Shown here piece by piece: positions 1 through 10,443 of a stretch of DNA of 64,000 nucleotides; position 1 is the first letter of the stretch, and every line of letters starts with the position of its first letter. The notes under the pieces were generated by a model. That model worked only from the letters and a program-made list of their open reading frames with translations. It had not been told where the DNA came from and ran no database searches. Made by a program: the position numbers and the translations under genes. Where the stretch lies: positions 372,001 through 436,000 of the forward strand of contig CAVQFB010000003.1 in NCBI GenBank assembly GCA_963711675.1, in the 5' to 3' direction. This stretch comes from CAVQFB01 sp963711675 (GTDB taxonomy: Bacteria; Acidobacteriota; Terriglobia; Terriglobales; Acidobacteriaceae).

Positions 1-84
1 AAAGAACGCGAAACTATTTCAGGAAGTTGCGTGCAAGAAAAGACAAGTATTGGGACGGACGTATTAGAGCTGAACGCGATCAGT

Positions 85-137
85 ATAGGAGCTAAAAGCT
101 AAGAGCCAATAGCTAGCGGCCAAGAGCTGAAAGCTAC
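85..137. repeat. degenerate heptamer array (AGCTAAA-type)
   Basis: About seven consecutive 7-nt units that vary around AGCTAAA, AGCTAAG, AGCCAAT, AGCTAGC and AGCTGAA. The array ends at the 3' end of the Hfq-like gene. It is one of several period-7 arrays in the window. No coding potential is apparent. Confidence 0.6.
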
Positions 138-550
138 GTCTCACTTTCCTTGTACATGTACTTGATCGATGGCTTGTAGATCATCAGGTTGGGCTGGCCG
201 TTGCGCGTCAGCTTGATGCAGTCCTTGTCATACCATTCGATCTGGCCGTGAATCTCTTCGCCGTCGCGCAACACGACGACCATCGGCGTCTTCGACTGCA
301 TCTGCTTCTGGTAATAGAAGTTCTCCGCGTTGGTGGTCTCGGGAGGAGGTATCTTCTTGCCCGGGCCGCCGCCGGGCCGCTCCGAGCGCTCACGGCGTTC
401 CATGGAAGATGGTCCGTGGTTCACGTGATTGGTGTGGTTGGTGTGGTTGTGGTCGTTACGGCTCAGGGCAGGCCGGATCAGTTTACGATTGGCGAATTCG
501 TCCTGATCGGCTGGTCTTTCGGCTGGCATTGAATCAACCGTGTCTTTCAT
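134..550 (-). CDS. hfq: Hfq-like (LSm-fold) RNA-binding protein with long N-terminal extension
   Basis: The C-terminal 65 or so residues of this 138-residue protein carry an Sm/LSm fold: an Sm1-like stretch (VVVLRDGEEIHGQIEWYD) and a second strand pair ending in NLMIYKPSIKYMYKE. Hfq is a ring-shaped RNA chaperone that pairs sRNAs with mRNAs. In classical Hfq the Sm2 motif is YKHAI; here it is YKPSI, so the usual His of the proximal RNA pocket is replaced. The first 75 or so residues are low complexity, with an Asn/His run (HNHTNHTNHVNHG) and Arg/Gly-rich segments, and are probably disordered. An upstream in-frame TTG at 571 would add seven residues; I chose the ATG at 550. The gene stands alone, not beside miaA as in proteobacteria. 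The Hfq superfamily assignment is good; whether it acts as a true sRNA chaperone is inference. Confidence 0.75.
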   Translation of the reverse strand: MKDTVDSMPAERPADQDEFANRKLIRPALSRNDHNHTNHTNHVNHGPSSMERRERSERPGGGPGKKIPPPETTNAENFYYQKQMQSKTPMVVVLRDGEEIHGQIEWYDKDCIKLTRNGQPNLMIYKPSIKYMYKESET

Positions 551-673
551 GACTGCACCACCAGTGCGCAAGTTTCTGCGCAGGATGCCACAACACTGAA
601 GCTGCGGTGATTGTGGTTACAGAGGGGTGAACTTTCCACTACCGTACCACAGGGTTCAGCACAAGACAATGCT

Positions 674-999
674 GGGTAGTGTCCTAATCTGCGCAGATCA
701 TTACTAGGACTGTCATCTTGAGCGGAGCGGTAGAAGGCGCCGGCGCCTTCTGCCGTGCAGTCGAAAGACCCCATGTCTGTCGATCTTCTTCGACGGCGTG
801 TAATGGAGTTCGTACCACTAAGGCCTTTGTAGGAGCGGTTGAGAGAACTCCTTGCCGGGTCTGGGGTGAGTGCGGGCAGTATGGGGTCCCTCGGCTTCGC
901 ATATTCGTTCGTGAGCGAACGAATTAGCTTCGCTCGGGATGACACAAGGAGAACAAAGTTCCTGGGCGCTCAAAGCGTCCTAAATTAGGACACCACCCG
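674..999. repeat. composite REPIN-like element: two inverted R1 repeats inside GGGTAGTG-type terminal inverted repeats
   Basis: This 326-bp intergenic block fills most of the 500-bp gap between the Hfq-like gene and holB. The left end is GGGTAGTGTCCTAATCT and the right end, reverse-complemented, is GGGTGGTGTCCTAATTT. Inside lie a left R1 copy (GTCATCTTGAGCG, a hairpin, then GTCGAAAGACCCCAT) and an inverted right copy (ATGGGGTCCCTCGGCTTCGC, a hairpin, then GCTCGGGATGAC). The organisation matches the repeats that flank the GIY-YIG gene at 15988-16512, but no nuclease ORF remains. No other gene is seen in this gap. Confidence 0.65.
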
Positions 1000-1056
1000 A
1001 TCCTGCTGGGTAGGAGTGGGTGACTTTGAGGAATATCCGCTAATTGCCTCCGTCCC

Positions 1057-2151
1057 TTACCCTTCGAGCGCGGTTGCGAAGGCGTCGAGCGACAGCGAAC
1101 GGAGCAGGTTGCGTCTCATGCCGCGTTCCACGTCGCCGATCCGGTCGCTGGCGTTGGCGATCCAGGCAAAATCGGCGGCCTCGGAGAGTTTTTTCAGCTC
1201 GCCCTGAATATCTGTGTTGCGGACGAGATTGGCTGTGCCCGAGTTGAGGAACATGAGGTCCTGAAGCAGGGAGTACAGAGTCCGGAGAAGCTGTTCCGTT
1301 TTTTCCCGGCCTTCGGCGCCGGGCCGGTAAGTTTCTGTCGTTTTGAAAAGCTCGCTGTGATCCCCGCTGCGCAATGCGGAAGACAAGATGATCAGCGCGT
1401 GGTTGCGAGCGGCGGTATATTTCGCCAGATCGAAGCCCTGCGCTCGGCCCACGGCACCTTCGCTGAGACGTGCAACCAAAGATCTCTCTTTCGCGCTCCA
1501 ATTCGGCCGATGCTTCGCGAGATAACTCTCAATCTCCTCTACCGAAATTGCGCCCAGAGTAAACGTCATGGAACGAGATCGGATTGTTGCCAGCAACTCG
1601 CCAGGATTCTCGGTGAGCAGGAAGATGGTCGCGTACTCCGGAGGTTCTTCCAGGACTTTCAGTAGAGAGTTCGCCGCCTCTTTCATGAAGGCGGAATCGG
1701 TAAAGATGTAGACGCGCTCCTTCGCTTCAGAAGGACGGTAGTAGACGGTTTCAATGACCCTTCGCACCTGATCGACTTTGATCATCATCTGGGGCGGGTC
1801 GGGAGGAATGATGAGGACATCGGGGTGTGTCTGAACAAACAGACGAGTCTCTTTCTTATCGGTTTCGCGCAGGTTCTCGCGAGCCTCAACGGCTTCGGCG
1901 AAGCGCGCCTCAAGATCTTCGGATTGCGCAATGCGAACACAGTTCGAGCATTTGCCACAGAAGTCGGGCAGGCCATTCGTGATTGTGGGCGCGAGGCAAT
2001 TGATGGCTTTCGCCATCATCAGAGCGAGCGTGTATTTGCCTGAACCGGTTGGACCCGCCAGAATCACTGCTTGCGGCAGGCGCTGGCGCGCCAGCATATC
2101 GCGCAGGCGACTGACCGTCTCCGAATTGCCATGAAAATCAGAAAAGCCCAT
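1057..2151 (-). CDS. holB: DNA polymerase III subunit delta' (clamp-loader ATPase-like subunit)
   Basis: The 364-residue protein has a clamp-loader AAA+ layout. It has a Walker A at about residue 35 (GPTGSGKYT), a zinc-binding insertion with Cys residues around 52-70 (CLAP..DFCGKCSNC), and the family signature NSLLKVLEEPPEYATIFLLT followed by LLATIRSRS. Delta' is the stator of the DnaX complex that loads the beta sliding clamp. It lies 8 bp downstream of tmk on the same strand; tmk-holB is a common bacterial pair, so co-transcription from upstream of tmk is likely. The C-terminal region (about 215-364) is less conserved, as expected for the collar domain. Length fits the family. Confidence 0.9.
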   Translation of the reverse strand: MGFSDFHGNSETVSRLRDMLARQRLPQAVILAGPTGSGKYTLALMMAKAINCLAPTITNGLPDFCGKCSNCVRIAQSEDLEARFAEAVEARENLRETDKKETRLFVQTHPDVLIIPPDPPQMMIKVDQVRRVIETVYYRPSEAKERVYIFTDSAFMKEAANSLLKVLEEPPEYATIFLLTENPGELLATIRSRSMTFTLGAISVEEIESYLAKHRPNWSAKERSLVARLSEGAVGRAQGFDLAKYTAARNHALIILSSALRSGDHSELFKTTETYRPGAEGREKTEQLLRTLYSLLQDLMFLNSGTANLVRNTDIQGELKKLSEAADFAWIANASDRIGDVERGMRRNLLRSLSLDAFATALEG

Positions 2152-2159
2152 GAGGGTTC

Positions 2160-2849
2160 CTATGTAGCCTTCGGCGACAGCTTCAGCTTGCGCCGCACCA
2201 CTTCCAAAATCAAGGCGTGAGTTCTGGCCGGAGTGCCTCTCGCGTTGACAAGAGCCACCCGTTGCGGCTCGCGTTCGGCGATCGCCAGGTAGCCGCTGCG
2301 AACACGGCCAAAGAAGGCGCGGTTTTCCTGCTCGAAGCGATTCTCATCAGCATGGACGCGCTTGCGGGCGGAAGCTTTTGCCAGATTCCTGCGACGTGCC
2401 CGGTCCACACTCGCTGCCACGTCGGAGTCCATCAAGATCGTGAGATCAGGCTGCAGATCGCCGCAAAGAATACGGTGCAACGCGAGCACCGGCGGGCTGC
2501 CCAGCTTTCTACCTGCCCCCTGGTAGGCTTCCGTCGAATCTGTGAAGCGGTCGCAGAGGACGATTCGCCCAGCCGCCAGTGCCGGCTGAATGACTTCCTG
2601 AATATGCTGCGCTCGCGAGGCAAACATCAGGGCCAGTTCGGCGAGAGAAGACAATCCTGCGGTGGACGTATCGAGCAAAACGTGGCGAACCTTCTCGCCG
2701 ACCGGAGTTCCGCCAGGTTCCCGTGTAACTACAACCTGAAAGCCATTCGCTCGCAGTACCTTGGCGAGTTTTTCGAGTTGCGTGCTCTTGCCGCTTCCGT
2801 CCAGACCTTCGAAGGTAATGAACTTTCCACGCTGCGCATGACTCGGCAC
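2160..2849 (-). CDS. tmk: thymidylate kinase
   Basis: This enzyme phosphorylates dTMP to dTDP in the dTTP pathway. The 229-residue sequence shows the P-loop FEGLDGSGKST at about residues 13-23, the REPGGTPVGEKVR motif and the DRFTDSTEAYQGAGRK segment (the DRYxxS-type motif that contacts dTMP). The LID region near KASARKRVHADENRFEQE follows. It is the first gene of a tmk-holB pair with an 8-bp gap. The ATG at 2849 precedes the conserved GKFITFEGLDG by eight residues, as is normal. Nothing looks disrupted. Confidence 0.93.
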   Translation of the reverse strand: MPSHAQRGKFITFEGLDGSGKSTQLEKLAKVLRANGFQVVVTREPGGTPVGEKVRHVLLDTSTAGLSSLAELALMFASRAQHIQEVIQPALAAGRIVLCDRFTDSTEAYQGAGRKLGSPPVLALHRILCGDLQPDLTILMDSDVAASVDRARRRNLAKASARKRVHADENRFEQENRAFFGRVRSGYLAIAEREPQRVALVNARGTPARTHALILEVVRRKLKLSPKAT

Positions 2850-2920
2850 GCTGGGAATGATAGCAGAGGCGTTTGCTCGAACATGCTCATGTAAGACGGG
2901 AGCGAGAGCGATGGTGCGCC

Positions 2921-3031
2921 GGTTTCCGGGTCAGTTTGCCAGACCCCGCGCCAGATCCCTCGCTCCGCTGGAGAAAACGCGGGGCTTCGGGATGACAAAC
3001 TTATAGAACGATCACAAACTGTCCCAATGGC
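2921..3031. repeat. R2 dispersed element, copy 1
   Basis: A roughly 111-bp intergenic element. Its core CCAGATCCCTCGC..TGGAGAAAACGCGGGG..CTTCGGGATGAC can fold through ATCCC/GGGAT pairing. Its ends are imperfect inverted repeats (left GGTTTCCGGGTCAGTTTG; right, reverse-complemented, GCCATTGGGACAGTTTGTG). Three other copies lie at 27429, 37819 and 49139. Confidence 0.6.
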
Positions 3032-3046
3032 GGCGGTTTCATTGAT

Positions 3047-3075
3047 TGACCCCCTGCGAAGGCGGTCGCTATACT
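3047..3075 (+). promoter_or_regulatory. sigma-70-type promoter for the LytTR response regulator
   Basis: TTGACC (3047-3052), a 17-nt spacer and TATACT (3070-3075) lie 31 bp upstream of the ATG at 3107. The match to the consensus and the ideal spacing are visible; use as a promoter is inferred. Confidence 0.55.
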
Positions 3076-3106
3076 TTCAAGTGTCGGGTTAGCTCATGGA
3101 GCAGCA

Positions 3107-3886
3107 ATGTCGTTATCCGCAGTGATCGTCGATGATGAACAGTTGGCGCGCGACGAGCTCGCTTACCTGCTTAAGGACGATGGTGATGTAGAGGTCGTAG
3201 CCCAGGGCAAGAATGGGGTCGAGGCGGTCAACCTCATCCGCGAACATAATCCGGATCTGGTCTTTCTGGACGTTCAGATGCCGGGCCTCGACGGTTTCGG
3301 TGTCATCAAGAAGTTGCTCGACAAGAAGGTTCCGCTCCCCACGATCGTTTTTGCGACCGCATTTGACCAGTATGCGGTCAAGGCCTTCGAGGTGAATGCC
3401 GTCGACTACCTGCTGAAGCCCTTCGACAAGAAACGGGTGGCGCAGTCCCTGCAAAAGGCGCGGACGAAGATTGAAAGCGCAGGCTCGTCTGCAGGCAAGC
3501 TGGAAGAGCTGGTCAGAATGCTGGGAGCTCAAAAAACGCAGGCGTCCAAGATCCTGCTCAAGGCTGCGGGCCGGCTTTTTCTGGTCGATCAGAAGGACAT
3601 CTGTTACGCGTCAATTGAAGACGGCGTGATCACAGTTGCGACGACGGGAGCCAGCGGCATGGAGGGCCAGTCCAATTGCCGCACGCTGGAAGAGCTTCTC
3701 GATAGTCTCGACCCCAATCTATTCTGGCGGGCCCACCGCTCCTTTCTCGTGAACATCAATCGCATCAAGGAAGTCGTTCCCTGGTTCAAGAGTTCCTACC
3801 AGCTGCGTATGGACGACAAGAAGCAAACCGAGATACCCGTCAGCAGGGCACAGACTCGCCGCCTGCGCGAATTGTTCGGTTTATAA
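3107..3886 (+). CDS. LytTR-family response regulator
   Basis: This 259-residue two-domain DNA-binding regulator has an N-terminal receiver domain (about 4-120) with the acidic pair at D9/D10, the phospho-acceptor D55 in VFLDVQMPG, the conserved Thr in FATAFD and the Lys in YLLKPFD. The C-terminal LytTR domain (about 150-257) includes FWRAHRSFLVNINRIKEV and ends with IPVSRAQTRRLRELFGL, both typical. The usual partner is a LytS/AlgZ-type histidine kinase. None is encoded nearby, so this is an orphan regulator here. It is monocistronic, with its own promoter and a hairpin after the stop that separates it from the convergent Crp-family gene. The target genes cannot be read from the sequence. Confidence 0.9.
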   Translation: MSLSAVIVDDEQLARDELAYLLKDDGDVEVVAQGKNGVEAVNLIREHNPDLVFLDVQMPGLDGFGVIKKLLDKKVPLPTIVFATAFDQYAVKAFEVNAVDYLLKPFDKKRVAQSLQKARTKIESAGSSAGKLEELVRMLGAQKTQASKILLKAAGRLFLVDQKDICYASIEDGVITVATTGASGMEGQSNCRTLEELLDSLDPNLFWRAHRSFLVNINRIKEVVPWFKSSYQLRMDDKKQTEIPVSRAQTRRLRELFGL

Positions 3887-3916
3887 GAACTAAAGGACTG
3901 AGACAGAAAACGGCGA

Positions 3917-3939
3917 ACGGCCAGGGACGTCCCGGCCGT
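3917..3939. terminator. hairpin between convergent genes
   Basis: ACGGCC (3917-3922) pairs with GGCCGT (3934-3939), enclosing GGGACGTCCC, which is itself self-complementary. The hairpin sits between the stop codons of two convergent genes. There is no clear U-tract on either strand, so a bidirectional terminator role is an inference. Confidence 0.45.
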
Positions 3940-3953
3940 CCGCGCGACGGGGA

Positions 3954-4667
3954 TTATGAGGCGATTGCCTCCAGCGCTATGCGGTTGCGGATGACCAAGG
4001 TTGAGCCTTCCAAGCGAATCAACTGCTTCTTCTTGAGATCACTCAGAAGGCGAGTCACCGTCTCTCGCGACGAACCGATCATCTGAGCCATCTCTTCGTG
4101 GGTCAAGCCGGAACGGATTCGGATCTCCCGCGCACCGTTTTCCGACAAAGGCGTCCAGGAGAGTAGCAGGCGGGCCAGCTTGCCCGCCGACGAACGCGCC
4201 AACACCAGGTCGTGGATGTCCTGATAAGCGGACTGGAATTCCCGGCTGAGGGCCTGGGCGGAGCGTAATCCGGCCTCGCCATTCTCGGCCAGGAAACGAA
4301 TCAGCTGATCCTTTTCGACGAACTTTACCTGACACGGCATCGCCGTCTGGGCTGTCAACTCATAACTGGTGCTTGAGACAACGGCGCTGAGTCCTAGCAC
4401 TTCACCGGGTCCGGCGATCCGCAATATCAGAACCTTGCCGTCACGCGACGTGGTGGAGAGCTTTACCTTCCCTCCGCACAGAATGTAGGCGCCGCGTGGC
4501 ATCTGCCCTTCCACGAACAAGAGCGCGCCACCGGGAAAGATGCTGGGATGCCCGATGGCATTGAATCGACCCAGAATCTCAGGAGATAGGTCGCAGAAGC
4601 ACCCGTCCCTGGCCAACTTGCAGTTCCGGCAGTCATCCACAATTTCGATCCCATAGGGAGTGTGCAT
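3954..4667 (-). CDS. Crp/Fnr-family transcriptional regulator with FNR-like cysteines
   Basis: The ATG at 4667 has a strong Shine-Dalgarno (GGAGG, 6 nt upstream) and gives 237 residues, the normal family length. The order is a short Cys-rich N-terminus (C13, C16, C23, C25), a cyclic-nucleotide-binding-type beta-barrel (about 30-140), a dimerisation helix, and a winged helix with recognition helix SSRETVTRLLSDLKKK. FNR proteins bind an oxygen-labile [4Fe-4S] cluster through three N-terminal Cys and one in the barrel. Here C112 could be the fourth, so an oxygen or redox sensor is plausible but unproven. The reading frame stays open for another 163 codons upstream (see 4668-5156). The gene converges on the LytTR gene. 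Confidence 0.85.
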   Translation of the reverse strand: MHTPYGIEIVDDCRNCKLARDGCFCDLSPEILGRFNAIGHPSIFPGGALLFVEGQMPRGAYILCGGKVKLSTTSRDGKVLILRIAGPGEVLGLSAVVSSTSYELTAQTAMPCQVKFVEKDQLIRFLAENGEAGLRSAQALSREFQSAYQDIHDLVLARSSAGKLARLLLSWTPLSENGAREIRIRSGLTHEEMAQMIGSSRETVTRLLSDLKKKQLIRLEGSTLVIRNRIALEAIAS

Positions 4668-5156
4668 CGAAGCCTCCAACCGAACGTAACGATTTGCGGA
4701 TCGAGAGGCGGGCGATGCGATCTCCGGGTTGTGGAACCCCCGAAAATCCACCGCCCTGCCTTCTCCTGCCCCGCCTTCACCCGTGTTCGACGGTTCCTGC
4801 GCACCCTCTAAGAGTTCGTGGGCGAGTGCCCGAGTTTTCTGGTTGGTCGATCTGGCCGCCCGCACCAGTTCCCAGCCTGCATCGATATCGGCTTGCGTCT
4901 TCCATCGGAGGGCACATCCAAAAAGAAAGAGCGGGTCCACATGCCCAGCGACTGCAAGGTCGCGATCGTCGGATGCATGCTTAAGTTGCAGTACAGCTTG
5001 TTCTGCCCGCGATGGCGTACCGCCGAGACCCCACCATCGCTCGATTTCTGTCTCAGCCCACTTGCTTGCCGGTGGTTTGGCCAGCGGAGGCTGCCCCGTC
5101 CCGGGATCATGCCGACCGGGGTCCAAACTGCGAATTCCTTCCCTGCGGAGAAGCAA
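4668..5156 (-). other. open in-frame upstream extension of the Crp-family gene, possible separate small protein or fusion
   Basis: The frame of the Crp-family gene continues upstream without a stop to a possible start at 5156. Part of the predicted sequence looks protein-like: EIERWWGLGGTPSRAEQAVL, then DPLFLFGCALRWKTQADIDA and GWELVRAARSTNQKTRALAH, in an amphipathic helical style. The first 30 and last 45 or so residues look like non-coding translation (Pro/Gly/Ser-rich). It may be a short upstream gene whose stop was lost to an indel, an N-terminal domain of the regulator, or chance. I cannot assign a function. The strong ribosome-binding site at 4667 argues that the regulator itself is translated separately. 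Confidence 0.35.
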
Positions 5157-5420
5157 GAACCACCTTCCTGTTCTGGAGGACCTGGGTATTTTGTTCTGGG
5201 CACCACTTCAGACCGATGATGACTGCGGGAGAGCGCGGCCAACGTCAGCGGATTACAAGGCATTCGGACTTCCAGACGACGGAGTCCGAACTAAGAACGT
5301 GAAAGGTAAGTGTTTGCGCCTGATTTGAATCGGGAGGGGGTACGAACTAACTACTTCAAGGTTGCCGATGGCGCGGCGGCTTGACTGTAGTTCGGCGAGC
5401 GCCGCCTGAAGAGAAACTCG

Positions 5421-7517
<2,097 letters not shown>

Positions 7518-7709
7518 TCACGCTGTTGAATGGCGCATCATCGCAGCGGTGCCGGGTACAAAGCTCTCCCTCTTAAAGTTACGGAATACGGAAAACGCGA
7601 GCATAGCCCTAGTCCGTACAGACGACTCATGGTCCTGCAGACTGTGAACGAGGTGTTGATTGGGCCCTAGGGCCGCGAAGCCTCGGCGGGGTCGCGATAT
7701 AATTTCGAC

Positions 7710-7955
7710 GTGGCGAGAGGCTGGGAAAGCAAGTCCGTGGAAGCACAGATAGAAGAGGCAGCGGGCAGCGTGCCGCATCCCCAAGCAAGGCTCAGCCGTA
7801 ATGAAGTGGCTCAGCTCCATCGAAAGGAAAACCTGATGCTTTCCCGTAAGCAGGTCTTGCAGCAACTTGAGATGAGTGCAGACCCCCGCCGCCGCGCGAT
7901 GCTGGAAACGGCGCTCGCTGATCTGGACGCTAAACTCGCGGCCTTAGGAGCTTGA
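7710..7955 (+). CDS. small hypothetical protein (81 aa)
   Basis: An 81-residue acidic/basic helical protein from a GTG start. The C-terminal half (MLSRKQVLQQLEMSADPRRR, then a leucine-rich stretch with a DLDAKL motif) looks like a genuine small alpha-helical protein, probably a coiled coil. The N-terminal 40 residues are less convincing, so translation may instead begin at the ATG of MLSRKQ (about 7835). It is divergent from the sigma-54 activator. No function is recognised. Confidence 0.4.
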   Translation: MARGWESKSVEAQIEEAAGSVPHPQARLSRNEVAQLHRKENLMLSRKQVLQQLEMSADPRRRAMLETALADLDAKLAALGA

Positions 7956-8147
7956 CTTCCGAGCAGATCAAGCTTCCGCCGGCGTGAGTCGAACCGAGTT
8001 GCGCTGTCGACCTGCCTCCTTGGTGGCTGAATTCCCCCTCAATGCGGCACATTATGCCACCAAATCAGGTCACTTGACACCTAAATGTGACTATCGATTC
8101 TGGTTTTCTGGCTAATCTGTCTCTAATAATGTGGTCTGGTGGTATCG

Positions 8148-8153
8148 TATAAT
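8148..8153 (+). promoter_or_regulatory. TATAAT -10 box upstream of purS
   Basis: A perfect TATAAT lies only 9 bp upstream of the chosen purS ATG (8163). No convincing -35 lies 16-18 bp upstream. If used, the transcript would have almost no leader. Confidence 0.35.
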
Positions 8154-8162
8154 CAAGGTTCC

Positions 8163-8408
8163 ATGAAAGCCTACGTATACGTCTCTCTGAAAAAGAGCGT
8201 TTTAGACCCCCAAGGTAAGACCATCCAAGGGGCCTTGAAAAAGATGGGCTATGCGGGTCTGGGAGATGTTCGCCAGGGTAAGTATTTTGAGATTACTCTG
8301 GACGGCAGCTTGAGCCGTGCCGAAGCGGAAGATGAGGTAGGCCGCATGGCGCGCGAGGTCCTCACCAATCCCGTAATTGAAGAGTTTCGATTTTCCCTCG
8401 AGGATTAA
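8163..8408 (+). CDS. purS: phosphoribosylformylglycinamidine synthase subunit PurS
   Basis: An 81-residue protein whose start MKAYVYVSLKKSVLDPQGKT, followed by a QGALKKMG stretch, is typical of PurS. The GKYFEI motif and the C-terminal LTNPVIEEFRF also match. PurS is a small dimer that bridges PurL and PurQ in the FGAM synthase complex of purine synthesis. An upstream in-frame start at 8139 exists, but the ATG at 8163 gives the canonical length. PurQ and PurL are not in the window downstream; glmS follows 107 bp later instead. In many genomes purS-purQ are adjacent, so the isolated position is slightly unusual. Confidence 0.88.
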   Translation: MKAYVYVSLKKSVLDPQGKTIQGALKKMGYAGLGDVRQGKYFEITLDGSLSRAEAEDEVGRMAREVLTNPVIEEFRFSLED

Positions 8409-8514
8409 CTCCCCCGGTTCCGTGGTAACGCAAATTGCCTTGCGTCAGGCAAGGCTCATCCATACTGATTGAGTCTGTCGGCTTCCCCACCGAAGACAAG
8501 GAGCATTTTCAGCC

Positions 8515-10389
8515 ATGTGCGGAATCGTAGGCTATGTTGGCAAGAAGCGTGTCGTTCCCGTCATTATTGATGGCTTAAGGCGTCTGGAGTATCGCGGCTA
8601 TGATTCCGCAGGAATCGCTGTGGCCGGCAACGGCGACGGCCTCCAGATCCGTCGCGCCGAGGGCAAACTGCGCAATCTGGAAGAGGCCATCCGGTTGAAG
8701 CCGCTGGATGGCACCTACGGGATTGGACATACCCGCTGGGCTACGCACGGCCGTCCCACGGAAGAGAACGCCCATCCGCATCGCGACTGCACCGGCAAGA
8801 TCGTCGTTGTGCACAACGGCATCATCGAAAACTATCTTTCGCTCAAACGCAAGCTCATCGAGGAAGGCCACAAGTTCACGACCGAGACGGATACCGAAGT
8901 CATGGCCCACCTGGTCGAGAAGTATTTCCTCAAGACGGGCAATGGCCACCGGCCGTCGCTCGAGGAAGCCGTTCGCAAGGCGGTCAAAGAACTAACCGGC
9001 GTATTCGCCCTCGCGGTGATCGCCATCGACGAGCCGAACAAGATCATTGCCGCCCGCAATGGCCCGCCGGCTGTAATCGGTCTCGGCAAAGACGAATACT
9101 TCGTGGCGTCAGACGTTCCGGCCATTCTTTATCACACGCGGGACCTCTTCTTTCTGGGGGACGGCGACCTTGCCGTGATTACCCAGGATGGCGTGCAGCT
9201 TACGGACTTCGATGGAAAACCCGTCAGTCGCCAGGTGCAACACGTGACCTGGGACCCGATCATGGCGGAAAAGGGCGGCTTCAAGCACTTCATGCTCAAA
9301 GAAATCTACGAGCAGCCGCGCGCGGTACGGGACACGACTCTGGGGCGAGTTTCGCAAGACACGGGCCACGTGTTTCTCGACGAGATGGAAATCACGGAGG
9401 CGGAATTCAAGGCGGCGAAGAAGATCAATATCACCGCCTGCGGAACCAGTTGGCACGCCGGACAGGCGGGGAAGTTCATGATCGAGAGTCTCGCGCGAGT
9501 GCCGGTGGAGGTCGATTACGCCAGCGAGTGGCGGTATCGCGATCCCATCGTCGAAAAAGACACGATCACGCTGGTGATTTCCCAATCCGGCGAGACCGCG
9601 GACACCATTGCCGCTCAGCGTGAGGCAAAAGCTCGAGGCTCGAAGACGCTCGCCATCTGCAACGTCGTGGGATCGATGATTACGCGCGAAGCGGCGGGGA
9701 CCATCTATACCCACGCGGGTCCGGAAATCGGCGTCGCATCGACCAAGGCCTTTACCGGCCAGTTGACCGCGCTCTATTTGTTCTCGCTCTATCTCGCACA
9801 GGTGCGCGGCACCATGACCGCCGACCAAGCCAAAGACGCGGTCCAGGAACTTACGCACCTGCCGGGCAAACTTGAGCACATACTCACGCACGACGAACTC
9901 TGCGAGGAACTGGCCAAGACGTACGTTCGAGCACAAGACTTTCTGTTCCTCGGTCGCGGCATTCATTACCCGATCGCGCTCGAGGGCGCTCTCAAGCTGA
10001 AGGAAATCTCTTACATCCACGCCGAAGGATACCCTGCGGGCGAGATGAAGCATGGCCCGAACGCGCTGATCGACGAGAATCTTCCCGTGGTGATCATTGC
10101 GACGCGCGATCCGAAAAATCCGCTGAGCGTGGTGCGCTACGAGAAGACGCTGTCGAACCTGAAGGAAGTGAAGGCACGCTCCGGCAAAGTGATCGCGGTC
10201 GCGACGGAAGGGGACGAAGAGATTCACGACGGCGCCGACCACGTGATCTACGTGCCGCAGGCGCCGGAAGAGCTATCCCCGATTCTGGAAATCGTGCCGC
10301 TGCAATTGCTGGCGTATCACATTGCGGTACGGCGAGGCTGCGATGTGGATCAGCCGAGAAACCTGGCGAAGTCGGTGACGGTGGAGTAG
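8515..10389 (+). CDS. glmS: glutamine--fructose-6-phosphate aminotransferase (isomerizing)
   Basis: A 624-residue enzyme that makes glucosamine-6-phosphate for peptidoglycan and outer-membrane glycans. Translation starts MCGIVGYVG; Cys2, exposed after Met removal, is the glutaminase nucleophile of the class-II amidotransferase domain (1-230). Two SIS isomerase domains follow, with TACGTSWHAG, SQSGETADT and the C-terminal signature NLAKSVTVE. Length and ends are canonical. The 107-bp leader is too short for, and does not resemble, a glmS ribozyme. A solo R1 repeat lies 55 bp after the stop. Confidence 0.97.
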   Translation: MCGIVGYVGKKRVVPVIIDGLRRLEYRGYDSAGIAVAGNGDGLQIRRAEGKLRNLEEAIRLKPLDGTYGIGHTRWATHGRPTEENAHPHRDCTGKIVVVHNGIIENYLSLKRKLIEEGHKFTTETDTEVMAHLVEKYFLKTGNGHRPSLEEAVRKAVKELTGVFALAVIAIDEPNKIIAARNGPPAVIGLGKDEYFVASDVPAILYHTRDLFFLGDGDLAVITQDGVQLTDFDGKPVSRQVQHVTWDPIMAEKGGFKHFMLKEIYEQPRAVRDTTLGRVSQDTGHVFLDEMEITEAEFKAAKKINITACGTSWHAGQAGKFMIESLARVPVEVDYASEWRYRDPIVEKDTITLVISQSGETADTIAAQREAKARGSKTLAICNVVGSMITREAAGTIYTHAGPEIGVASTKAFTGQLTALYLFSLYLAQVRGTMTADQAKDAVQELTHLPGKLEHILTHDELCEELAKTYVRAQDFLFLGRGIHYPIALEGALKLKEISYIHAEGYPAGEMKHGPNALIDENLPVVIIATRDPKNPLSVVRYEKTLSNLKEVKARSGKVIAVATEGDEEIHDGADHVIYVPQAPEELSPILEIVPLQLLAYHIAVRRGCDVDQPRNLAKSVTVE

Positions 10390-10443
10390 CGGGGGGAATT
10401 GCTGGTGACGTCGCACACGGCGTCTACTGAACATGGTCGTCTT

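Noticed and set aside
547..945. Protein-coding genes in the Hfq-holB gap
   Set aside because: The open frames run through an inverted-repeat element and have no ribosome-binding site or recognisable domain.
8409..8514. glmS ribozyme or riboswitch
   Set aside because: The 107-bp leader is too short and shows none of the ribozyme core.
9109..10242. Long antisense reading frame inside glmS
   Set aside because: It is the shadow of a GC-rich conserved gene; the sequence is Arg/His-rich without domain character.
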